A DNA stretch of 64,000 nucleotides from the NCBI GenBank assembly GCA_028554755.1, contig JAPTOF010000029.1, positions 1,178,001 through 1,242,000 of the forward strand, written 5' to 3'. This document shows, piece after piece, positions 23,168 to 34,660 of the stretch (the first letter of the stretch is position 1; each line of letters begins with the position of its first letter). The stretch is from Cordia subcordata (lineage: Eukaryota; Streptophyta; Magnoliopsida; Boraginales; Cordiaceae). The translations under genes were made by a program, and so were the position numbers. The notes under the pieces are model-generated. The model worked only from the letters and a program-made list of their open reading frames with translations. It was not told the origin of the DNA and did no database searches.

Positions 23168-23690
23168 TGTGTATGTTTGCATTGCATTTTTCATATGTTT
23201 TTTAGGTGTTTGGTGCTTATGAGATGGCATTAGTGTAGTACTTGTGGTAAAGTTATGCTTAACGGAAGATAATTGTACATACTTGAGCTTTATAGATAAA
23301 TGCTACACTAATTGTTTATTTTAATGAATTTGGTGAGCTTTGGGATGATGCATGAGCTTGAGCGATGATGGGAGATGAAGAACTAAATTGTACGGGTCGT
23401 GAGAAGAGGATCAAGAGCAAGAAAGAAGAAGATTGGAGGCTTATAAGGGCAACTGGTTAACCTAGAGCAAGAGCCGGTGTCGACCAATTGGTCAAGAAAA
23501 GGACGAGTTTTGCCAGCCGGCCCCCTCCCAAGAACTGGTCGCTCGATTTGCTCAACTAGTGACTCCAGAGAAAAGCCCATATTACTGGTCGAGTGGGAGG
23601 TCTGGTCGGTCAACCGTAATGTTGATTGGCAGTGCACAAAAGTTGTTTATAGAAGCCCGATTTTCAACATTTTAGGGATAACTTGAAATC
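23168..23690 (+). mobile_element. Gypsy-type (N family) LTR, 5' part, plus orientation
   Basis: It begins TGTGTATGTTTGCATTGCAT and is the reverse counterpart of the right ends of N1 (12889 leftward) and the solo LTR. It contains the GCATTAGTGTAG block and then a GGTCGAC-rich island (23434-23650) like that of 735-1771. It stops near 23690, where a B-type copia LTR fragment starts. Confidence 0.7.
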
Positions 23691-23696
23691 AATTCA

Positions 23697-25055
23697 CACA
23701 CAGATACTCACTGCTTCTGAGTGATCAATGCTCTTAATCTTAAGCATGTGTGGATGAACTGATGAAGTTGAGGTGCAACACTTTGACGTACCATGAGGAG
23801 AGGTCTTAAGTGATAAGTTTGTTTGCCTCATACATTAGGTGTTGTGTTCTAACCAATCAGGACATGCAAATGCAATAGCAAAGTCTATATGCCCTCTTGG
23901 ATTTGTCTTTTTGGTCATCATAAATCTAGATCTAGTGATATTACCCTTTAGGGGTGTATTAGTCATATGGCATATAGGTCGCACCCTAGATCAAAAGATC
24001 AATAACCAGTTGGTGATCATTATTTTGGACTAGAGATTCTAAAGTTCCAGATGCAATCTTGGGGGCAGTGCTACGTGTTTGGATTGGCCTTGACTACGAG
24101 TATACATAAAAGGGCATTTTGGTCATTTCATCGGTTGGTCAAAGACTGGGGTTACTTTATGTAACAAGCTCCTACTTGGCTAGTAATTATCATTGGTGTG
24201 TGCCTTTGGTCTTTGTATGGAGTAGACTGGAGTCAAAATGGCCACGATGTCGCCAAAGTAGTGGTGAGGGCATTTTGGACATTTTAGGAGCTAAGAGCAG
24301 TTATGTCTTTTGGTTCCTGCACTAGCCATTACTCTATTAGATATATAATTGATGATTTTAATATGTGGGTTGTTTAATTAAGATATAAGTTTGGAATATT
24401 AAGAAGGGATTTATTATCTGGGTCTTCTGAGTATAACTCATAAATATCTTAATTGGATAAGTAGGGACCGCATAAGAGATATTTAGTATGTGTATGACAT
24501 GGAATATTTGGATGTCCTTAACCCAAAGGAATATTCTTTATCTAGAAAGTTTAAGGAAGAGTATTGTAGGTAATCTATGATATTCTATGAACCTTATCCT
24601 TTTTAGGATTGCTTAGTACTATATATAGTACAAGATAAGTAAGATCAAATTCTTGAGCCTCTTTGATTATTCTCTCTTGGTGTATGTGCAGGAATTTTCA
24701 CACACTAACACAAAAATAGACACTAAATTAAATATCCTCAATTTAGCCTATAATCTAGCTTGCCAACTATATAGATAAGTGTATCCAAGCAATAGAGTGA
24801 GGGATATAGTGGAGAAAGCCACTAAAAAGGCTATTTCGAGGAAGATTTAATGCAAAGAGGCCATTTGCAATAGATTCATCCTACAAGGGTAACAATATCT
24901 ACATCTATATTTGTTTATCTTTGCGTGGTTATATTGATTTCTATGTGTATAACATGTTTTGTGCTATTTTCCGCTATCATATCTTGATTATAGGTTTAAA
25001 AATGAAAATTTAGAATTTAATCATGCACGTAGTAATAGCCATTAAATCCAACACC
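23697..25055 (+). mobile_element. Copia B-type LTR fragment, plus orientation, 3' three quarters
   Basis: From GATACTCACTGCTTCTGAG to the terminal AAATCCAACA at 25055. It is collinear with 4088-5090 and, inverted, with 5074-5325. With the first part known from 18351-18014, the whole LTR would be about 1.75 kb. No internal element sequence follows at 25056, so its terminus abuts unrelated DNA. Confidence 0.75.
24616..24631 (+). promoter_or_regulatory. TATA box inside perfect 16-bp palindrome
   Basis: GTACTATATATAGTAC reads the same on both strands. It lies at the promoter position of the B-type LTR; the sister copy at 4651 differs in the centre. Confidence 0.55.
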
Positions 25056-25440
25056 ATTAACTTTCTTTACACCCAATTTCCACTAAACTCAAAAAGATAT
25101 ACAAAGGAAATCAACAAACATGACATAAGAAGCTCATAATGGCAAGTATAAATGACAAGGCTTTATGTATGGAAAGCAATGGACATGAGGGAAACAAAAT
25201 GTAAAGAAAAGAAAAAAAATGTACTAAAAGAAGCAAAAACAAAGAACTCATGAACCAAACTCCAACTGCCAAAATTCTAGGGTGGCTCTAGTAGCGCTAA
25301 TTTTACTTCCCTAGCCGAGCAATAATGTTAGGGCCATTGGTGTTTAACGTGTTTAGGCACGTATTGCCAAATAAGCAAATTAGCACAAAAAAAATTGCAG
25401 CAGACGAATGTAATAAATGTGAAATGTAATAAACACCATG
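25056..25440. other. Unassigned AT-rich stretch
   Basis: About 385 bp between the end of the B-type LTR and the G0 gypsy remnant. It is rich in A runs. I see no open frame, LTR terminus or similarity to the rest of the window. It may be untranslated G0 sequence or host DNA. Confidence 0.4.
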
Positions 25441-26220
25441 AATCTAATGCCGTGAAGATTTGAACTCATACCTAGGAATGTATATAGTGGATCATACTGG
25501 GCATCCTCAGAAAAAAAAGGAACAGGTCAAAAAATGGGCATCTCATGGGATAGACTGTAAGAAATGGAACATCAACAACAACACGCTCTTTTATGCCTAG
25601 GTTGAATACTTGAATTTCTTCCCTGGACTTCAATTTGTTAATAGCTAACCTAAACTCTAATGGAATCCATGGAGAAAATGAAACATTATTCTTTATATGA
25701 TTAGAAGTGAGGGGCACAAATGTAGACACCAAAAGAGTAGGAAGCACACTTAATGAAAGCTCGGGACTACTCTAAACTAGGGAAAGATCTATACCAATGG
25801 TTTCACTAGATCTAAGAATAGATGAGAGAATTGCAGAGGTAATTGGTTCAGAAAGAATGTCATCAAAGTTAATTAATAATCTCATCAAGCTTACCAATAT
25901 TGCTTGGGGCTAAGAGTGAATCAAAGGACTCCTCAACATGAGATTCAAGAGTATCTATTAAGTGAAGCACATCACTCTCTAAGTGATCGCACTAAAAGCT
26001 TTAAAATTCAATTGCTTGATGACAGTGTCAAGTTCAGCTCTATCTACTAAGGATAAGAAAGAATCTTGGGAATCCTCAATACCAAAAGCGACAAAATCTA
26101 TAAAGAAATAGTTATCCTTATTACCCACTTTATCCTTAGTGGCAGATTCAGTATCCCTAACCTTCGCCATTAAATTCTGAAATGTAAACTCAATGATCTC
26201 TATCCCACAACAAATCAAGG
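25441..26220 (-). pseudogene. Gypsy G0 protease-RT linker remnant
   Basis: Two open stretches on the minus strand, 25979-26218 and 25472-25747. The first follows the protease and carries a YFFIDFVAFGIEDSQDSFLS stretch, resembling in position the acidic linker after the protease in G1 (about 31540-31800). The second is not recognised. RT itself is not found, so G0 is truncated at about 25440. Confidence 0.5.
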
Positions 26221-26557
26221 TGTTGTGTTCCTAGTGTCATGACCTAGATATATGTCTAAAACAACAAAATCTATGGGATAATAGAACTCTCCAACTTTAA
26301 CAGTGACATCCTCAACTATCCCTCAAGATCTCCTCTCACTCCAATCAGCTAATTGCAAAACCACACTGGTAGGCTTCAACGCCCCTAAACCTAGATGTTT
26401 ATACACCAAAAAAGGAATAAGATTGACACTAGATCCTAAATCAAGCAAAGCATGGGCTACTGGGTAATCATTAATAGCACAAGAAATGGTAAAAGGTCTA
26501 GGATCACTAAGCTTAAAAGGTCAGCCTCTTTCTAACAAATAGATCTTTAAAGAATTT
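26221..26557 (-). pseudogene. Gypsy G0 aspartic protease
   Basis: The minus strand reads CAINDYPVAHALLDLGSSVN and continues LIPFLVYKHLGLG, with the active-site DLGSS at 26428-26442, and then VEDVTVKVGEFYYPIDFVVL. DLGAS/DLGSS in place of DTG or DSG is characteristic of the Athila/Tat branch. One in-frame TGA interrupts it after the RSERRS stretch. Upstream gag is 12 kb away at 38455 because element G1 landed between gag and protease. Confidence 0.85.
26553..26557. repeat. Target-site duplication of G1 (left copy)
   Basis: AATTT, repeated exactly at 38450-38454. Confidence 0.85.
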
Positions 26558-28721
26558 TGATGTGTGTGTATTTGGAGCATAAATTGCATGATTTGGGATG
26601 TGTTTGAGAGTGTGTTTGAGTGCTAATTTTCTTTGTTTTGAGCTTTTGAGTGTTTATTGAGTCTTCTTGAGTGTTTGTGTGTTGTGTACTTTTTTCTTAT
26701 TCTTTTATGCCTTTTTAATATTTTTACTTTAGTAGTATTAGTTAAATTAGCTTTAATTGATTATTTTTTAATTAGGAATTAGGAAATAGGATTAATTAGT
26801 AGTTTAGTTTATATAGTTAAATTAAATTAGTAATTAGGCTTAATTAGGATCACTTAATTAGTTAAGACACATTGATTAGGAAACTAGGTCACTAAGACAC
26901 AAATTTAATTAGAACTAGGTTTTTAGGACGTCCTTAAGTTAGTAATTATGTAGTAATCAATTAGGATAGTTGTTAGTTAGAAGTTACGTATGAGAAGTTA
27001 TATATACTATATAATATAATATGTTACTACCTATATATTATATAGATTATATATATTATATATATTATATATATTATATTATATTATGTTATTAACTTAA
27101 GCAAAACCCCCGACCCCTCTTATCCGTAACACACACACACTTCCATTACATATATATGCACGTGACCCACAGCACATATGGACATATACATATACTATAT
27201 AATAGAAAAAAAACCTCACCAACCTTTGATTTTTTGACCCTAGCATTTTCTTTTGTTTTGTCTTACCCACCTATTAAATGCACAACACACACAAACACTT
27301 ATAAAAAAGCTCATTAGTGAGCAAAAGCAGTTGAGAAGGGGGGAGGAACGAAGAGAGAGGAGCAGCTCTGAACCAGCCTTTATTTTTTCCCTCTTTTTCT
27401 CCCTCCTTTTCACATACATTCACACACAGTCACATACACAAAAGGGGAATTTTTTTGGCTAATTTACGGGTTTAAAAAGACAAATTCCAGCAAGCTTCTC
27501 TGCAAGAAAAAATGCATAAGTTATCCTTGAAAGCAGCATAAACAAGAGATTTTTCTTCTTCTTTTCTTTAAGTTTACTTTCTATTTGTTAAAGCTATATT
27601 AATACACTATTTGTGTGATTATTTTTACAAGTTTTGGGGCTATTTTTAAGCCAGAAAGGTAGAAATTTTGGACCAAATTTTTGCAAAAAAGTTGCTGTCA
27701 AGTCTCGTTTTAGAGCTGAAATTGCGTTTTGGAGTTGAATTTGAGCGAAATTGAAAGGAGAAGAGGTTTTAAACTTGGGATTTAATTTCTTGGACATGGA
27801 ATTGATGTTTTGGATATTAAATTTCAGTTTTGCACTCTCTTTTAGCATGTTGGACTAATTGTTTTAGGCTAGGTTGGATTATGGATTATGTTATGGCTTA
27901 CTGTTAGATTTTGACTTTCTATGGATTTTGTGAGGTATGTTGATTGCATAACTTGTGGAGAATTGTTGATGACTTTAATATAACATGTCTATGTGTTTTT
28001 TGAAAGTCCCAAGAAAGTTTATGCATGCTTGTTTTGTAATTGTTTAAGATTATTGGTCTTGTGCTTAGCATGAAACATTGTTAATGTGTGATCCATGATC
28101 TATTGCTTGCTAGATTTGCTAATTGTGCTCATATAGGCTTAAAATCAATTGGTTCCATATTTAGTTTGAAATAAAATTAATGGGTGTGCCTGAATCAACA
28201 TGGATTAGTCAAATTACCAAGGTTGTTGGTGTAGTTGTAAAGCCTTAATTAGTAAGACAGACCTATGCTCTAAAAAGGGCCTGTTTAGGGATAGGAATGC
28301 ACCTTTAATTAAGGGTAATTAGGCTAGGTAATAAACTAAGACATTTGAGCATAATTGACTGCCCATGGTCCATAGTTAGTCAATCCAATCACTAGCCGAA
28401 CATAGGAAGTAATCTGACCGTAGGTCAGTTCCCATCACTGAATTCCCCTAGTCGTTCCCAGTTGCTTTCTTCTTATTAGTTCTCCATTGACTTTTATTTT
28501 AATTTGTGCACTTTAGTTTCAATAGGATAGTTTAGAGTTCCTTTCAATTCAAAATTCAAAAAAAAATCTCAAAAATAATTTCGTTTCTACCTGTAGTTAA
28601 TCTAGGATACATAGGACTTAGAACCATAATTAGAGGCCTCCCTAAGGAGACAACACCTGTACTCTTGCACACACTACACTACTTCCAATTCGAGTGCTTG
28701 CGGGTTTTTAAAATAATATCA
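26558..28721 (+). repeat. G1 5' LTR
   Basis: 2164 bp, TGATGTGTGTG to AATAATATCA. Pairs with 36260-38449. Contains AT-rich tracts around 27010-27090, a tract of CA repeats near 27130, and one copy of the 46-bp unit that is doubled in the 3' LTR. Confidence 0.93.
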
Positions 28722-28727
28722 AGATTT

Positions 28728-28745
28728 TGGCATCGTTGCCGAGGA
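28728..28745 (+). other. G1 primer-binding site (tRNA-Asp type)
   Basis: TGGCATCGTTGCCGAGGA, two or three bases away from the Athila/Tat consensus TGGCGCCGTTGCCGGGGA, six bases downstream of the LTR end. Confidence 0.8.
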
Positions 28746-29124
28746 GGCACAGTTGGTTTCTTTGATTTGTGTGTTTTAAGTTGGTTACGTGCTTTGTTAT
28801 TTATGTTATTGTTCTAACAGTAGTCTTAGATTGCATTTTTCTCTTTTATTTTCATGATAGTTTGTGTTTTGTTTTTGCATTGTGTTTTGTTTGATTTAGC
28901 ATTTCTATTTTGTGTTATTTTTTCTTGTAGTTTTAGACCTCTGGTTTCTGTGCTATGGATTTAGGTTCAAATTGCAATTTCAAGGGTTGAAGAGTTGGAA
29001 GGAGATTTTGTTTCTTTTTATGTATGCTAGGTAGACGTTCACTTAAACCTGATTTAGTTCCTTTTAATCCTGAACCACAAAGAAATCACCATTATCTTAG
29101 GAACTAGAACACAGTCTAGGTAAA
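28746..29124 (+). other. G1 leader
   Basis: T-rich sequence between primer site and gag ATG. No gene or repeat seen. Confidence 0.5.
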
Positions 29125-31040
29125 ATGGCAGAAAATAGGAATGATCTCCCTTCTCTTGTTCCCCATAATAAGAATAATGATCCCCTTCTTTCTCCTCTTC
29201 TTTTCCCCCTCCTACTATTCCCTATAATGAGAATGTTGAGCTTCTTAGGCTTCCAAAACCATGCTAAATAGTCGATGACATGACCTTTAGGCAGTATTTC
29301 CTTCCTCATGCCTTTTAGCTGAATATGGCCATCCATTCACCATGTTTGAGAAAGGCGAGTTTTGAGATTAAGCGTGGGATATTAGCTATGCTCCCATCTT
29401 TCTATGGTAGAAGTAATAAGAGTCCCTTAGTAGATGTCACTAATTTTGTGGAGATTTGTTCTACCTTCAATTTTCCAAATGTGTCTCAAGATAACATTGG
29501 GCTCAAACTTTTCCCTTACTCTCTTAAGGATAAGGCCAAACAATGGCTTGAGTCCTTGCCCACTAGAGCCATTACATCTTGGGACAAGCTCCAGTCCCGA
29601 TTCTATCAGAGATTTTACCGTATGGCTAAGACTACTAACCTTCGAACTTCGATTATGACCTTATCTCAGCACGAGTTTAAATCTATTCATGAGACGCAGG
29701 AGAGTTTTAATGATTTGTTGTGTTAGTGTCCACATCATGGGTACGATACCTACAATCTTTTATAGTACTTCTTAGGGGTCTTACTGAGTCCCAGCTCATG
29801 ATAATTAATGCCATGTCGGGTAGGGGATTCTATAATCTAAGACCTAGTGGCGCTTGGGAGATCTTAGAGTGTGTTACTAAAGATTCTTTTAAGAATATGA
29901 CATTGGATAGGTCGAGTAGGAATAATCCTAGGAGAGGAATGAAAGAAGTAGGCACATCTCATGATCTTCCTGTTAAGATAGAAGTATTGACCCATAAGCT
30001 TGACCAATTGATTTCTTTAGGTCTAACACCTACTCTTGGCCGTAGGGCCAATCTGCTAGTATCATCATCTTCTTCTTCTGTCATTGAGTTGTGTGCTTTG
30101 TGTTCTGAGTCGTCCCACGAGACTATAGCTTACCTATTAGTACCACAATTTCCAAAATTCATTCAAGAGCAAGTTCATGATACATAGAGGTACTTACAAG
30201 AGCATAACCCTTACTCGAACACATATAATTCGGGGTAGAAGGATAACCCTAAGTTTTCTTGACTTAATAATTACTTTGAGTCCCCCCAGCCCCTGGTCCC
30301 ATTCCAATAATGACCTCGTCCTGCTCAGTCAAATCCACCAAGTTTTTATCACGCAAATCCACCTAAACTTCCTAGTCCACCATAGGATCAATGCCCATTT
30401 GTTCCCACTCTTCCCACTCAATTTATACCCTCACTTCCTGCACCATCCTCTAGCCAGCCTAGTAGCGACGATAAGTTTGATCTTCTATTACAAATGTTTC
30501 AGTCATAACAGCAGCACATAGCTAAGATGGATGCCCAGTTAGGACAGATAGCTAGTCGGTTGAGTGCTAAGGAGCTAGGCAAGTTGCCTGTCCAACCTTA
30601 GGTAAACCCTGGAGATTAATCCATTTCTTCCTCTAATCTCTCTTACACCACTCATGCACAGGTGAAAGCAGCTATTACACTTAGATGTGGTAGTGTCATT
30701 GACAATAGGGAAAGAGAGAAGGAAAATTCAGTTAAGTCTGAACTTAGTGTTCCCAGAGAGTCTAGTGACATTAGAGACCATGAGAGATAAAAGACCACTA
30801 GAGAGAAAGATAAGAGTAGTACCCTTCCATATAAGAAGAGGAAGCAATTCATAGAATCCAGTGATGTCATCCCTAGAGCATCTTTTCCAGCTACACTAGA
30901 GAAGGCCAGACCTACTGAGGACACTAGGATGAGTAAGATCTTAGATCACTTGAGAGCCTTTAAAGTGAACCTTCTTCTAGTTGATGCCACAGTGTCCATT
31001 CCTGCTTATGCAAAATTCTTCAAAGATTTGTGCATATGAA
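29125..31040 (+). pseudogene. G1 gag
   Basis: ATG at 29125 begins MAENRNDLPSL. The retrotransposon-gag domain is clear from about 29345: FEIKRGILAMLPSFYG, then CSTFNFPNVSQDNIGLKLFP, SLKDKAKQWLESLP and TSWDKLQSRFYQRF, in a 133-codon open frame. The frame breaks at 29726 and continues to 30187 with CP-type SGRGFYNLRPSGAWEIL and a LCSESSHETIAY stretch (a knuckle relic). After 30200 it is broken, ending in the conserved SIPAYAKFFKDLC-like block near 31000-31035 that precedes protease. The product would form the particle. Confidence 0.9.
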
Positions 31041-31109
31041 AGAGAAATAATTCCCACATGCCAAAAATAGTGAAACTCACTTAAGAGGCAAGTAGCATTT
31101 GCACTTCAG

Positions 31110-31430
31110 GTATCCAGCCTTGAAAGAACAAGTAGATTTCACTATTTCATGTTGCATTAGGCAGACCTCGATTGATCATGCTCTTTTAGATTTAGGGTCT
31201 AGTGTAAATCTAATTCCCTACTTAGTCTACCAACATCTAAGTCTAGGGGAGTTATCTCCCATGTATCTCATTCTATAGTTGGCTAATAGATCTGAGAGGA
31301 GACCGTGAGGAATAATAGAGAATGTCATGGTCCAAGTTAGAGAGTTTGCGTATCCAGTTGATTTCATTATCTTAGATATGGATTTTGGCCATGATTATTA
31401 GGCACTCTACACCTGTTCCCTTAGGATGCC
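31110..31430 (+). pseudogene. G1 aspartic protease
   Basis: Reads DHALLDLGSSVNLIPYLVYQ with the active-site codons at 31189-31203, then HLSLGELSPMYLIL, a stop, LANRSERRP, a stop, and EFAYPVDFIILDMDFGHDY. The Asp-Leu-Gly active site is kept but at least three stops kill the frame. It lies between gag and RT as in other gypsy elements. Confidence 0.88.
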
Positions 31431-31830
31431 CCTTCTTAGTTACAATTCATGCAGTCATCCATTGTAAATCGGGGTTACTAGAGATTAAGTTTGGAAATCT
31501 AAAAGCCACTATAAGAGTCACAGAGGTAGTAATAGAGTGAGTGTAGGTATGGATGATGAGAATGAGTGTTTTGCTATTGATGTTATAGATCCATGTATAG
31601 AGGAGCATGACTGCGAGATGTGGTTTGTTGAGATGAGTTAGCTGAGCTTGAGGCCATTTTGGAGTAGTTTGATTCTGAGTCATTTGTTAACAACTATGTA
31701 GCTTTCACGTCCACATCTACTAACTCTAGGCCAAAGCAATTGATTTAGGTTAACTAGCCCCAATCTCTTTCTTTAGAAGTTTCTAGTGATCCCCTTACGG
31801 TTGAGTCTTCCCCATCTTTGGAGCTCAAAC
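31431..31830 (+). pseudogene. G1 protease-RT linker
   Basis: Variable acidic region: DDENECFAIDVIDPCIEEHD near 31550-31610 resembles the segment after protease in this branch, followed by Ser/Pro-rich broken coding sequence. Length about 400 bp. Confidence 0.55.
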
Positions 31831-32880
31831 TCCTCCCTGAGCACTTGAAGTATGCATTCTTAAGACCTGATGAAACCCTTACTGTGATTATAGCGTAAGA
31901 ATGAGGAGCATCTTCTAGGAGTCCTTAGAAGTCATAAGGAGCCAATAGGGTGGACAATTCGTGATTTAAAAGGTGTCGACCCTTCTATTTGTATGCATAG
32001 GATTCATCTAGAAGAATGTGCACTACGTTCTCGTGAGATGGAAAGATGACTGAATCCATATATGAGTGAATTTATGAGAAATAAGGTTATTAAGCTCTTA
32101 GCTGCAAGAATCATTTATCCTATCTTTGATAGCGAATAGGTTAGTCCTATTCAGGTAGTACTAAAAAAGTCTGGGATCACGATGGTAGAGAATAATAAGG
32201 GTGAGCTAGTTTATACGCGTATTCCTACGGGTTGGAGAATGTGCATAGACAACAGGAAGCTCAACTCTAAGACTAGAAAAGATCACTTCCCATTGCCCTT
32301 CCTTGACTAGATTTTGGATAGAATAGCCATTCACAATTATTATTGCATTTTAGATGGGTATTCGGGATACAATCAAATCCCCATGTTTCCCATGGATCAA
32401 GAGAAGACCACCTTCACTTGCCGTTATGGTACATTTGCTTATAGGAGAATACCGTTCGGTCTTTGCAATGCATACGCCACTTTTCAAAGATGTATGATGG
32501 CTATCTTTAGTGATATGATTGAGAGGCGCTTAGCGATTTTCATTGACAATTTCTCAATCTCTGGTGTGAACTTTGATTAATGCCTTAGTCACCTGTATTT
32601 AGTGCTGAATCATTGCATTAAGATGAATCTTGTGTTGAGTTTGGAGAAATACATTTTATGGTGTAGAGAGGAATAGTTTTATGTCATGTAGTGTCTTTTG
32701 ATGGTATTCAGGTCGACCCGACCAAAGTAGAGCTCATAGAGAAATTGCCTATTCCTGAATTTGTCAAGGACGTGAGATCCTTCCTTGGCCATGCAGGTTT
32801 TTATCGTAGGTTCACTAAGGATTTTAGCCAGATTCCTGTCCATTGTCTAGTCTCTTGCACAAGATGTTCCATTTGTGTTT
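31831..32880 (+). pseudogene. G1 reverse transcriptase
   Basis: KYAFLRPDETL near 31850 begins the domain. Broken frames contain a CIHRIHLEE-type stretch and GWRMCIDNRKLNSKTRKDHF near 32230; the clean frame 32314-32580 shows ILDGYSGYNQIPMFPMDQEK, TFTCRYGTFAYRRIPFGLCN and FIDNFSISG. The catalytic pair normally reads DD (M/V-DDF) but here is Asp-Asn (32545-32550), a GAT to AAT change, so the polymerase is dead. The downstream part 32640-32880 carries VDPTKVELIEKLP and FLGHAGFYRRF. Confidence 0.92.
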
Positions 32881-33290
32881 GATGAAGAGTGCACTAAAGC
32901 TTTTGATAGGCTTAAATCCTTACTTTCCTCTTCCCCTATCATCTAACCACCTAATTACAGTCATCCTTTTGAAATTATGTGTAATGCATTAGATTTTTCC
33001 ATAGGAGTTGTATTAGGATAGTATAAGGATAGGTTTCTCTATGTGATATACTGTGCTAGTAAGACTTTAGATGAGGCTCAAAAGAATTACACGACCATCG
33101 AAGAAAAGCTTCTAGCAGTAGTGTTCTCCCTTGATAAGTTTCAATTATACATTCATGGGTCTAAGGTCATAGTTTACACAAATCACGTGGCTTTGAGGTA
33201 TCTTTTGTCTATGTATGAATTTAAACCCTACTTGATTAGGTGAATACTTCTTTTGCAGTAATTTGACATGGAGATTAGGGATAAGAAGGG
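32881..33290 (+). pseudogene. G1 RNase H
   Basis: FDEECTKAFDRLKS near 32880 leads into the domain; the frame 33043-33243 reads IYCASKTLDEAQKNYTTIEE and LLAVVFSLDKFQLYIHGSKV and YTNHVALRYL. This is the Ty3 RNase H with the conserved YTTTEKELLA-type helix and the TDH position as TNH (Asp to Asn). Stop codons follow at 33241. Confidence 0.88.
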
Positions 33291-34660
33291 TAGTGAGAAT
33301 TCTGTTGCTAATCATTTGCCCTGTCTTATTCATGAGTCCCTTAGTGATTCTATTCCCTTCCATGAGTCTTTTTTGGATGAACAATTGTTTGTTGTCTCAT
33401 ATCATACATCATGGTATGCATATATAGTGAATTATCTTGCCACAGGTCAGTTGCCACCCATTAGGAGAAGATAGAAAATGATAGGTTTTACTCATAGGTT
33501 AAGCATTTGTTCTGGGAAGATCCTTATCTCTTTAAGGTGTATGTAGATCAGGTGATTCATAGCTATGTTCTAGAGAGTGAGTTTGAAAGTATTTTGAATA
33601 TGTGTCACGGTGAGACATGTGGAGGTCACTTTAGAGGTAAGAACACTGTAGTTAAAGTCTTGCAAAATGGATTCTTTTGGCCCACACTCTTTATAGATGC
33701 CCAGGAATTTTGTAAAAAGTGTGTTAAAAGTCAAAATCTGGGTCCATTTCTAGGAGAAATATGATTCCTCTTTCCCCTATTCTTGTGTATGAACTTTTTG
33801 ATGTTTGGGGAATCGATTTCATGGGTCTGTTTCCACATTCCTTTAGGTATCAATACATCTTAGTGGCTGTTGACTATGTGTCCAAGTAAGTGGAGGTGAT
33901 CCTTACCCAAACCAATGACCACAAGGTTGTGGTCAAGTTCATTCAAGGGCACATCTTTTCTAGGTTTGGGGTACCACAAGTCTTGATTAGTGATAGAGGA
34001 AAGCACTTTTGCCATAGGACACTTGAGGATTTACTTACAAAATATTCAGTTACTCGTAAGATTGCTACCCTATATCACCCTCAGACGAGTAGACAGGTTG
34101 AAGTCTCAAATAGGAAGGTCAAGTCTATCCTAGAGAAAACAGTTGGGCCTGATAAGAAAGATTGGTCTTACAGATTGAGTGATGCATTGTGGGCCTATCA
34201 TACTGCATACAAGGACCCCCATAGGTATGTCTCCATATAGATTGATGTATGGGAAGGCTTACCATCTACCTATTGAGTTAAAGCATAAAGCATATTGGGC
34301 TATCAAGGCTTTAAATTTTGACTTGTCTGTTGTAGGGAAGAAAAGGAAGCTCGACTTAGCTAGGCTAGAGGAGTCGAGATATGAGGCGTACGAGAATGCC
34401 AAGCTTTATAAAAAGAATGAAGAAAATGCATGATAGGCATACTCTTAGGAAAGCATTCTCTCATACTGACAAAGTTTGGTTGTTTAATTCTAGATTGAAG
34501 GTCATTCCAGGTAAACTGAGAAGTCGATGGGATGGTCAATATGAGATGATTGAAGCGGACCCTTCTAGAGCAGTAAAGATTAAGAATTTGAAAGACGGAC
34601 GAGTGTTGACTGTTAATGGGCAGTGCCTGAAGAATTCATTTGACCCGAGCATGGCTTAAG
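33291..34660 (+). pseudogene. G1 integrase
   Basis: N-terminal zinc-binding H..H..C..C domain at 33507-33764 (CHGETCGGHFRGKNT then CKKCVKSQN). Core from 33790: DVWGIDFMG, VAVDYVSK followed by a stop at 33887-33889 where Trp is expected, VEVILTQTNDHK, VLISDRGKHF and QVEVSNRKVK, so all three acidic residues are visible. A frameshift near 34230 leads to [20 protein letters not shown] and then VWLFNSRLKVIPGKLRSRWD, the C-terminal domain. The terminal frame ends at 34659. Confidence 0.93.

Noticed and set aside
23477..23686. Open frame of about 69 codons on the plus strand
   Set aside because: It lies within the GC-rich island of a gypsy-type LTR; the opposite strand is equally open. Base composition explains it.
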